The translations under genes were made by a program, and so were the position numbers. Below, in pieces: positions 8,041-14,590 of a DNA stretch of 64,000 nucleotides; the first letter of the stretch is position 1; every line of letters begins with the position of its first letter. The notes below the pieces were generated by a model. It was not told where the DNA came from. It searched no databases and worked only from the letters and a program-made list of their open reading frames with translations. The stretch comes from Streptomyces avidinii (GTDB lineage: Bacteria; Actinomycetota; Actinomycetes; Streptomycetales; Streptomycetaceae), in assembly GCF_014650695.1 (NCBI RefSeq), contig NZ_BMVL01000007.1:160984-224983 (forward strand), in the 5' to 3' direction.

Positions 8041-9384
8041 ATGACTGATCAGGGGGACCGCTGGACAGCGGAACAGGTATTGGATCTGGCTCCTGACGAT
8101 GCCTCACGCAAGGCGGGTGGCAGACTCGGCGGCGCAGGGCCGTGGTTGCAGATCGGAGGTTCCGCTTCCGGTTCTGTGTGGGGGTTGTGCAAGGGCAGCG
8201 GAAGCAAGCCGTACCGCACGGTCGTGGACCTGACGGGCCCGGCCTACAAGTGCTCCTGTCCGAGCCGGAAGTTCCCCTGCAAGCACGCCCTCGGACTGCT
8301 GCTCCTCTGGTCGGCGGAAGGGGCCGGCGAGCCGGCCGAGGCACCGGATTGGGCCGCGCAGTGGCTGGCGGACCGGGCGGCCAAGGTCGCGCGGCCGGCG
8401 GGCGGGAGGGCCGCCCCGGTCGACGAGGAGGGGGCCCGGCGGCGGGCCGAGCGGCGGGCGGCCCGGATCGACGCGGGCGTCACCGAGCTGGAGCAGCGAC
8501 TGGCCGATCTGCTGCGCGGCGGACTCGCGGGCCAGGAGCAGGCGGGATACGCGGGGTGGGAGGAGACTGCGGCCCGCATGGTAGACGCGCAGGCACCCGG
8601 ACTGGCCGGTCGCGTAAGGGAGTTGGGCACGATACCCAGTTGCGGCCCCGGCTGGCCCGCCCGGATGCTGGAGGAGGCGGCGCTGCTGCACCTGCTCGAC
8701 CGGGCGTGGTGGGGGGTGGCCGGGCTGCCGGAAGGACTGGCGGCGACGGTGCGCAGCCGCGTGGGACTGCCGGCCTCCGAGGAGGGGGAGGCCGTACGGG
8801 ACCGCTGGCTGGTGCTCGCCCAGTACGACACGGTGTCGCCGGACGGCCGGCTCACCACCCGCCGGATATGGCTGCGCGGGCTGGAGGGCGGGCGGCCCGC
8901 TCTGGTGCTGGACTTCGGCCCGCCCGGGCGGCCACCGGGCCTGGCGATGCCCGTGGGGCTGGTGCTGGAGGCGGAAATGTGCTTCCGGCCCGGGTCTGCG
9001 GGGCTGCGGGCGGACCTCGGTGAGAGGTTCGCGGCGGCCGTGCCGTGCGGGGAGGTGCCGGCCGGGGTGAGTACGGGGGCGGCGCTGGAGGCGTACGGGG
9101 CGGCACTGCGGGAGGACCCGTGGCTGGAGTCCTGGCCGGTGGTGCTCGGTCCGGTGGTCCCGATACCGGGAGAGCTCGGCTGGCAGCTGGCGGACGCGGA
9201 GGGCACCTCCGCCCTGCCGGTGCCCCTCACCGGGGGCGGCAGCCGCTCACGCGGGGGCCTGTGGCAGCTGGCGGCGTTGTCGGGCGGGGGCCCGGTGACG
9301 GTGTTCGGCGAATGCGGCCACCGCGGCTTCACCCCGTTGACGGCCTGGCAGCCGGACTCGACCGAGCCCGTCGCCCTGGCCTGA
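8041..9384 (+). CDS. SWIM zinc-finger protein of the MoxR/VWA module
   Basis: The 447-residue product has a SWIM motif near residues 72-83 (CSCPSRKFPCKH: C-x-C-x(6)-C-x-H), a zinc-binding fold found in proteins that contact nucleic acids or proteins. The rest is Ala/Gly/Arg-rich and carries no recognised domain. The start at 8041 is supported by the -10 box ending at 8033 (leaderless); an in-frame TTG at 8011 lies inside the promoter element and is unlikely. It is divergent from the MoxR operon and followed, 294 bp later, by the DUF5691 gene. A SWIM protein encoded with MoxR and VWA partners recalls E. coli yehL-yehP-yehQ. I infer a DNA- or RNA-directed adaptor role, not demonstrated. Confidence 0.88.
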   Translation: MTDQGDRWTAEQVLDLAPDDASRKAGGRLGGAGPWLQIGGSASGSVWGLCKGSGSKPYRTVVDLTGPAYKCSCPSRKFPCKHALGLLLLWSAEGAGEPAEAPDWAAQWLADRAAKVARPAGGRAAPVDEEGARRRAERRAARIDAGVTELEQRLADLLRGGLAGQEQAGYAGWEETAARMVDAQAPGLAGRVRELGTIPSCGPGWPARMLEEAALLHLLDRAWWGVAGLPEGLAATVRSRVGLPASEEGEAVRDRWLVLAQYDTVSPDGRLTTRRIWLRGLEGGRPALVLDFGPPGRPPGLAMPVGLVLEAEMCFRPGSAGLRADLGERFAAAVPCGEVPAGVSTGAALEAYGAALREDPWLESWPVVLGPVVPIPGELGWQLADAEGTSALPVPLTGGGSRSRGGLWQLAALSGGGPVTVFGECGHRGFTPLTAWQPDSTEPVALA

Positions 9385-9612
9385 CCGGGACCAGGAAACA
9401 AACACCACATCGCAGGGGGCCTGGGGGGTCCTGTGCCGTCTTTCGGGGCGGCGAGGAGATGTACGGCGCCGGGGGGCGCCGCTCCACCGAACAACAACGA
9501 GCCGGGGGGCTTGCATGAACGACAACCACGCCAGCTGAACGCAGGCAGACGGGGACATCGACCGCTCCGGTCCCGTGGAGGGGGCGGGACCGGAGCACAG
9601 CACGCAACGCAC

Positions 9613-9668
9613 GACGAGTGACGAGCGACGAGCGACGAGCGACGAGCGACGAGTGACGAGTGACGAGG
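9613..9668 (+). repeat. eight tandem 7-bp repeats (GACGAGN) before the DUF5691 gene
   Basis: Eight uninterrupted copies of GACGAGT, GACGAGC or GACGAGG end 10 bases before the ATG at 9679. A GAGGGAGGGG ribosome-binding site merges with the last copy. Seven is not a multiple of three, so in any reading frame crossing it each added or lost copy would shift the frame. The rest of the gap 9385-9612 shows no gene or other structure. Confidence 0.9.
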
Positions 9669-9678
9669 GAGGGGCCCG

Positions 9679-11259
9679 ATGGAGAAGGGTGACGAGGGGT
9701 ACGGGGAGTGGGAGGAGCTGGTCGCCGCCGCGCTGCTGGGCACCGACCGGCGCCGGGGCGGGGGCGGGGGCCCGACGGGCTCGCCGGAAGCACTGCTGGA
9801 CGCGGCGGCCGTGCACGCCGTACGGCGCCGGGCCGGGCTGCGACCGGCCGCGGCGCATCCCCGCCCGGCGCCCGCTCCCCGGGACCCGCGGCCCGCGCCG
9901 CCGCAGGCGGCGGGCCGGCGGCTCGCCCAGCTGTTGGCCGGCCGCAGCGGAGCGGTGAACGGCGGGGGGCGGCGCGGGACCGCCCCGGATCTGACGGAGC
10001 TGCTCCCGCAATGGCTGGCCGCGGCCGCACGGCACGGCTACCGCTCGCCGAACGCACTCGTACCGGCGCTGCTGGACGCGGCCCGGGCCCGTACGGACCT
10101 GCGCCAGCAGGCCCTGGCCCTGGCCGGGCCGCGGGGGCTGTGGCTGGCCCGGATGAATCCGGACTGGCGGTTCGCCCTGCGCGGCGGGGCGGGCGCCGGG
10201 GAACTGCCGGAGGTGACGGACCGGGTGGGGGTGGAACGGCTGTGGCAGGAAGGGCTGTTCGCGGAGCGGGTCGCCCTGCTCGGGGCGGTCCGGGCTCACG
10301 AGGCGGCGGCCGCACCGCGGCTGCTGTCGACGACCTGGGCCACCGAACGGGCCGAGGACCGGCTGATGTTCCTCGATTCGCTGAGGGTGGGACTGTCCGA
10401 GGGGGACGAGCCCTTCCTGGAGGCGGCGCTGGGCGACCGCAGCCGCAATGTCCGCGCCACGGCCGCCGAGTTGCTGTCGGCACTGCCGACGTCGGCACTG
10501 GCGGGGCGGATGGCGGAGCGCGCGCTGGCCTGCGTCGGCCCGGAGGGAGTGACGCCGCCGGCCGAGTGCGATGCGGGGATGCTCCGCGACGGGGTGGTCA
10601 AGCGGCCGCCTGCCGGGCGCGGGGAGCGGGCATGGTGGCTCGGGCAGTTGGTGGAGGCGGCACCGCTGTCGTGCTGGCGGGAGCGGTTCGGCGGGCTCGG
10701 TCCGGCCGAGATCGTGGCGCTGCCGGTGGCCACGGGCGACGGCTGGACGGAGGAGCTGCACGCCGCGTGGTGCCGGGCGGCAGTGCGCCAGCGCGACGCC
10801 CTCTGGTCGCGGGCCCTGCTCGGCCCGGCTTCCGCGCCGCCCGCGGCGGGTCCGGGCACGGCTTCGCTCGCGGAGCGGGCCAAGCTGCTGGAGACCCTGC
10901 CGGATGCGGAACGGGCGCAGTGGGTCGCGGAGTTCATACGGGCCCACGGCCTCTCGGAGGCCTTCCAGCTGCTCGGGGTGTGCGTGGTCCCGTGGGCGGG
11001 GGCGCTGGGCCGGGCGGTCGTGGACGCACTCGACACGGCCCGGGACGCTGGCAGCTACCCGTGGAGCTTCAGCGGAGTGATGGGACTGGCCGAGCGCTGT
11101 CTCGACCCTGCGGAGGCCGACCGGCTGGAGGCCCTGACCGCGGCCGCGCAGGACCTGCCGGACGCGGCTCCCGGGGCCGCCGCGTACTGGGCCGAGGCCT
11201 TCCAGCGGCTGGTGGCCACGCTCCGGCTCCGCGCGGCGATGCTGGCCGAGCTGGCCTAG
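9679..11259 (+). CDS. DUF5691 protein with HEAT-like segment
   Basis: The 526-residue, almost entirely helical protein belongs to the DUF5691 family that accompanies SWIM and MoxR genes. The family hallmark GLWLARMNPDWRF is near residues 153-165. A HEAT-like helical hairpin (FLEAALGDRSRNVRATAAELLSALP region) lies near 240-265, suggesting a scaffold. The ATG at 9679 has a strong GGAGGGG site. It is the last gene of the rightward half of the module. No catalytic motif is seen; I infer a structural or adaptor role. Confidence 0.82.
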   Translation: MEKGDEGYGEWEELVAAALLGTDRRRGGGGGPTGSPEALLDAAAVHAVRRRAGLRPAAAHPRPAPAPRDPRPAPPQAAGRRLAQLLAGRSGAVNGGGRRGTAPDLTELLPQWLAAAARHGYRSPNALVPALLDAARARTDLRQQALALAGPRGLWLARMNPDWRFALRGGAGAGELPEVTDRVGVERLWQEGLFAERVALLGAVRAHEAAAAPRLLSTTWATERAEDRLMFLDSLRVGLSEGDEPFLEAALGDRSRNVRATAAELLSALPTSALAGRMAERALACVGPEGVTPPAECDAGMLRDGVVKRPPAGRGERAWWLGQLVEAAPLSCWRERFGGLGPAEIVALPVATGDGWTEELHAAWCRAAVRQRDALWSRALLGPASAPPAAGPGTASLAERAKLLETLPDAERAQWVAEFIRAHGLSEAFQLLGVCVVPWAGALGRAVVDALDTARDAGSYPWSFSGVMGLAERCLDPAEADRLEALTAAAQDLPDAAPGAAAYWAEAFQRLVATLRLRAAMLAELA

Positions 11260-11299
11260 CCCCCGCGGGGGGCCAGGCCGTGGGTCCCGCTCCCGCGGG

Positions 11300-11350
11300 A
11301 CCCGGGGCTCCGCCCCGAACCCCGCGCAGCAAACGCCGGCGGGGCTGCGT
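11300..11350. repeat. second copy of the dispersed intergenic repeat
   Basis: GGGGCTCCGCCCC (11304-11316) is followed by CCCGCGCAGCAAACGCCGGC. This is the widespread Streptomyces intergenic consensus, in the convergent gap between the DUF5691 gene and icmB. An adjacent hairpin, GGTCCCGC/GCGGGACC (11283-11302), may terminate both genes. Confidence 0.65.
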
Positions 11351-11371
11351 TGACGCAAGGTGGCCGGCCGG

Positions 11372-11773
11372 CTACTGCCGGACGTGGCCGCGGACCCAGT
11401 CCACGATGGCGGTCGTCGTCGCGCCCGGGGTGAAGATCTCGGCCACGCCCTTCTCCTTCAGGGGGCCGATGTCGTCCTCCGGGATGATGCCGCCGCCGAA
11501 GACCTTGATGTCCTCCGCGTCGCGCTCCTTGAGGAGTTCCAGCACGCGCGCGAACAGCGTGTTGTGGGCGCCGGAGAGGATCGAGAGGCCGATCGCGTCG
11601 GCGTCCTCCTGAATGGCGGTGTCCACGATCTGCTCGGGGGTCTGGTGGAGGCCGGTGTAGATGACCTCCATGCCCGCGTCCCGCAGCGCCCGCGCGATCA
11701 CCTTGGCCCCGCGGTCGTGGCCGTCGAGACCCGGCTTGGCCACCACCACACGGATCGGACCGGTCACACCCAT
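11372..11773 (-). CDS. icmB: B12-binding small subunit of an acyl-CoA mutase (isobutyryl-CoA mutase type)
   Basis: The 133-residue protein is a stand-alone cobalamin-binding domain. It has the base-off B12 motif D17-x-H19-x-x-G22 (DGHDRG), SILSGAH near 75-81 and GGGIIP near 104-109. Such small subunits pair with a separately encoded catalytic subunit to isomerise isobutyryl-CoA and butyryl-CoA, a source of polyketide precursors in Streptomyces. The start at 11773 is chosen for its GGGAGG site; the frame extends upstream without homology. The large subunit is not in this window. A methylmalonyl-CoA mutase small subunit is a less likely alternative, because those are usually fused or much longer. 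Confidence 0.85.
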   Translation of the reverse strand: MGVTGPIRVVVAKPGLDGHDRGAKVIARALRDAGMEVIYTGLHQTPEQIVDTAIQEDADAIGLSILSGAHNTLFARVLELLKERDAEDIKVFGGGIIPEDDIGPLKEKGVAEIFTPGATTTAIVDWVRGHVRQ

Positions 11774-11871
11774 CGCACTGCCTCCCGAGTGAACGAACGT
11801 TAAGTACAGCATCGCGCACGCCGCCGTTTCGCGGTCAACCACGAGGGGGAAATCACACGTGGGACGGCATT

Positions 11872-11908
11872 GCGCCACCGTGCCGACAGCCGCACGGCAC
11901 GGTGGCGC
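11872..11908. promoter_or_regulatory. 14-bp inverted repeat in the icmB/lipase divergent region
   Basis: GCGCCACCGTGCCG (11872-11885) and its perfect reverse complement (11895-11908) are separated by nine bases. The repeat lies 40 bases before the lipase ATG. It could be an operator or a leader hairpin; nothing more can be said from sequence. Confidence 0.5.
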
Positions 11909-11947
11909 GACCGCCGGAGTCCCTCAAAGGCTCAGGGGAGGCCGTCT

Positions 11948-12727
11948 ATGGGGCTGTGCATACCCATGTCCGTGCCCTTGTCCGGCGCCGCGCTGCGGGC
12001 CGGCGCGCTCGAGGTGATGGTGTTCGGCGGACACCTTCTGCTGTACCCCACCGGAGTGTGCCAGGAGAAGGTCACCGCCCGCCCGCCCGCGACACGGCCG
12101 CCCGCCCTCCTCCTCCACGGGTTCACCGACAACCGGTCCGTGTTCGTCATGCTGCGCCGCGCCCTCGGGTCGGGAGGCCGGCACGTGGAGGCGTACAACT
12201 ACTCGCCCTTCACCCTCGACCTGCGCGTCACCGCCCGCCGACTCGCCCGGCGCGTCGAGGAGCTGTGCGAGCGCACCGGACAGGACCGGGTGGATCTGGT
12301 CGGACACAGCCTGGGCGGGCTGGTCGGCCGGTACTACGTGCAGCGGCTCGGCGGCGACGCCCGCGTCCGCACCCTCGTCACCCTCGGCACCCCGCATTCC
12401 GGCACGCTCGTCGCCCCCTTCATGGACGCGCACCCCCTGATACGGCAGATACGCCCGGACTCCGAGGTCCTGGCGGAGCTGGCCGAACCGGCACCCGGTT
12501 GCGCCACCCGGTGCGTGGCGTTCTGGAGCGAGTTCGACACGCTGATGTCCCCGGTCGGCGCGGCGCGGATCGAACACCCGGATCTGTGTGTGGAGAACGT
12601 GCAGGTCACCGGTATCGGACATCTCGCACTGGCCGCCCATCCCGCGGTCGTCGCAGCGGTCCGACGGACCCTCGACGGGCCCGGCCCGACCGCCGTCGCG
12701 GGTGCGGACACCGCCTCCGTCGCCTGA
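11948..12727 (+). CDS. lipase-like alpha/beta hydrolase
   Basis: The 259-residue protein has the oxyanion region LLLHGFTD near residue 56, the nucleophile elbow GHSLGG near 120, an Asp in the SEFDTLMSP segment and a His in GIGHLALAAHP, so the catalytic triad is complete. The triacylglycerol-lipase/PGAP1-like pattern points to an ester substrate. No clear signal peptide is seen; the N-terminus is only moderately hydrophobic. ATG 11948 follows AGGGGAGG. It is divergent from icmB. The natural substrate is unknown. Confidence 0.82.
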   Translation: MGLCIPMSVPLSGAALRAGALEVMVFGGHLLLYPTGVCQEKVTARPPATRPPALLLHGFTDNRSVFVMLRRALGSGGRHVEAYNYSPFTLDLRVTARRLARRVEELCERTGQDRVDLVGHSLGGLVGRYYVQRLGGDARVRTLVTLGTPHSGTLVAPFMDAHPLIRQIRPDSEVLAELAEPAPGCATRCVAFWSEFDTLMSPVGAARIEHPDLCVENVQVTGIGHLALAAHPAVVAAVRRTLDGPGPTAVAGADTASVA

Positions 12728-12758
12728 CCGAAAAGCGACCGACAGTCGAACGAATTTC

Positions 12759-12799
12759 GAACTCAAGGCCAAGGGTGCGTCTTTCGGCGACCGAAAGAC
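12759..12799 (+). promoter_or_regulatory. sigma-E-type promoter with overlapping palindrome, upstream of M23 peptidase gene
   Basis: GAAC (12759-12762), 17 bases, then TCT (12780-12782) fits the Streptomyces cell-envelope-stress sigma-E pattern. A perfect palindrome, GTCTTTCGG-CGA-CCGAAAGAC (12779-12799), overlaps the -10 box and could be an operator or a 5' hairpin. Envelope-stress control would suit a peptidoglycan hydrolase. Confidence 0.4.
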
Positions 12800-12948
12800 G
12801 GCCGAATGCCCGGTTCCGGAGATCTGAGGACCCGGCGAAGATTGTCGTTGCGAGTAACCGCCGGGTACAGTCACGCCACTGCTCTCCTCCGGTGAACTTC
12901 GAGTTCCCGGCCACCCAGGCCCCCACTGCCGAGGCGAAAGAGAAGTTG

Positions 12949-14541
12949 GTGAACGACCGCCCCTCGTCGGGCCAGTACCCGGATGCCGGGTATGACGGCC
13001 TTTCCACCACCGCTTTCGCTGGTGACTCGACCTACGTTTCCTACGAAACGCAGGGCCAGGGGGTCAATTACGCCGCCTACGGCTCCTACGACACCGGCGC
13101 GTACGACACCACGGCATGGACCTCGCAGGACCCTTACCTGTCGACGATCCCGACCCAGGCCGCCCCCGAGGACACCACCGGGAGCTGGGACGCGAACGCC
13201 TGGGCCGCGCCGAGCGCGGACCAGTCCGGCTACGCCGACTACACCGGTTACCAGCAGCCGTCCTTCGGCTACGACACCACCGGCGAGCAGACCGGCCACT
13301 GGGCGATGCCGGGCTACGGCACCACCGGTACCGAGACCGGCGCCTACGACGCCACCGCCTGGAACACCGTCCCCGAGACCCCGGCCCAGCCCGAGGCGGC
13401 CTACGCGTACGAGTACCAGCCCGCGCCCGCACCGGCGCAGCACGAGTACACATACGAGGCGACCTCCGTCGGCTACGCCTACGGGACCGGGACCATGGCC
13501 GGAACCGGTGCCGACACATACAGCGAGACCGCCGTCTTCGAGGTGCTCTCCGACGGGACGCCCCAGGTCGACGAGACCTACGAGGCGCACCCGACCCACG
13601 AGTCGCACCAGGCGCACGAGCCGCACGAGCCGCAGGAAGTCGACGAGCTGCCCGGGGTGCACGCGCTGCACGAGGTCCACGACCTCCCCACTCAGGCCAT
13701 GCCCGTGACCACGGCTCCGCGTTCCGCGCGCCGGACCGCCGCCAAGGCGGGCGGCAACGCGAAAGCGGGCAGCGGCGCCAAGGCGGGCGGCAACGCCGGC
13801 AGCCGTCGCCGCAGCCCGGCGAAGCGTTCCGCCATGCTGACCGTGGCCGTGCCCTCCGCCTGCGTGATGGGTGTCGCGGGCGTCGCGGCCGCCTCCGTCG
13901 GCGGCCTCACCGGCACGGACCGGCCCGCCGAGGACACCACCACGATGGCCGCGCCCGACCCGGCCTCGGTGAAGCCGGTCGCGGCGAACACCAAGCTCGA
14001 CACCCAACTGGTCGCGCTCAGCGCCGACGCGGGCGACTTCGCGGACCGCGCGAGCCGCACGCAGGAGCGCATCGACCTGCGCGAGCGCCAGGAAGAGGAA
14101 AAGAAGAAGAAGGCGGAGGAGGCCGCGGCCAAGGAGGCCGCCCGCCCCAAGTTCGCCATCCCGGTCAACCAGCACGGCCTCAGCGCCAACTTCGGTCAGG
14201 CCGGCGGCATGTGGATGTCGGTGCACACCGGCATCGACTTCCCGGTCTCCTACGGGACCCCGGTCATGGCAGCCACCGACGGCACCGTGCGCACCCAGTA
14301 CAACAGCGCCTACGGGAACATGGCGATAGTGACCGCGCCCGACGGAACCGAGACCTGGTACTGCCACCTCAGCTCCACCAAGATCCGCGGCGGCAAGGTC
14401 AAGGCGGGCGATGTGATCGCCTACTCGGGCAACTCGGGCAACTCCACCGGCCCGCACCTCCACTTCGAGGTCCGGCCCGGCGGCGGAGCTGCGATCGACC
14501 CCCTGGCGTGGCTGCGCGGCAAGGGCCTGGACCCGACGTAA
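12949..14541 (+). CDS. M23 family peptidase with Tyr/Gly-rich N-terminal region
   Basis: The C-terminal ~130 residues are an M23 (LytM) zinc endopeptidase domain with the metal ligands H-x(3)-D (HTGIDF) and H-L-H-F. It presumably cleaves peptidoglycan cross-bridges outside the membrane. Before it come a hydrophobic membrane segment (~residues 290-315) and a coiled coil rich in Glu/Lys/Arg. The first ~240 residues are low complexity, with repeated Tyr-Asp-Thr and later His-Glu pairs, and presumably cytoplasmic. I chose GTG 12949 (530 residues, VNDRPSSG) from resemblance to relatives. GTG 12892 would add 19 residues. Confidence 0.85.
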   Translation: MNDRPSSGQYPDAGYDGLSTTAFAGDSTYVSYETQGQGVNYAAYGSYDTGAYDTTAWTSQDPYLSTIPTQAAPEDTTGSWDANAWAAPSADQSGYADYTGYQQPSFGYDTTGEQTGHWAMPGYGTTGTETGAYDATAWNTVPETPAQPEAAYAYEYQPAPAPAQHEYTYEATSVGYAYGTGTMAGTGADTYSETAVFEVLSDGTPQVDETYEAHPTHESHQAHEPHEPQEVDELPGVHALHEVHDLPTQAMPVTTAPRSARRTAAKAGGNAKAGSGAKAGGNAGSRRRSPAKRSAMLTVAVPSACVMGVAGVAAASVGGLTGTDRPAEDTTTMAAPDPASVKPVAANTKLDTQLVALSADAGDFADRASRTQERIDLRERQEEEKKKKAEEAAAKEAARPKFAIPVNQHGLSANFGQAGGMWMSVHTGIDFPVSYGTPVMAATDGTVRTQYNSAYGNMAIVTAPDGTETWYCHLSSTKIRGGKVKAGDVIAYSGNSGNSTGPHLHFEVRPGGGAAIDPLAWLRGKGLDPT

Positions 14542-14544
14542 CCG

Positions 14545-14568
14545 CCGCGCGGCCCGAAGGCCGCGCGG
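14545..14568. terminator. hairpin terminator between M23 gene and pcrA
   Basis: CCGCGCGGCC (14545-14554), loop CGAA, GGCCGCGCGG (14559-14568) is a perfect 10-bp stem four bases after the M23 stop and 22 bases before the end of the convergent pcrA. Confidence 0.75.
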
Positions 14569-14590
14569 TCGCCCGCCGTACCCCCGCGCC

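Noticed and set aside
9247..11358. reverse-strand Arg/Pro-rich frame across the DUF5691 gene
   Set aside because: Shadow frame; the tandem heptamer repeat makes a misleading Ser-Leu-Val-Thr-Arg repeat in it.
12783..12948. c-di-AMP (ydaO-type) riboswitch before the M23 peptidase gene
   Set aside because: Some fragments (GCCGAA, GGACCC, GGTGAA) recur, but the order and the conserved 3' CCGAAUCCGUCAGCU block are missing, so I could not support it.
12871..14463. long Gly/Arg/Val-rich frame opposite the M23 gene
   Set aside because: Antisense shadow caused by GC bias; composition is unlike a protein.
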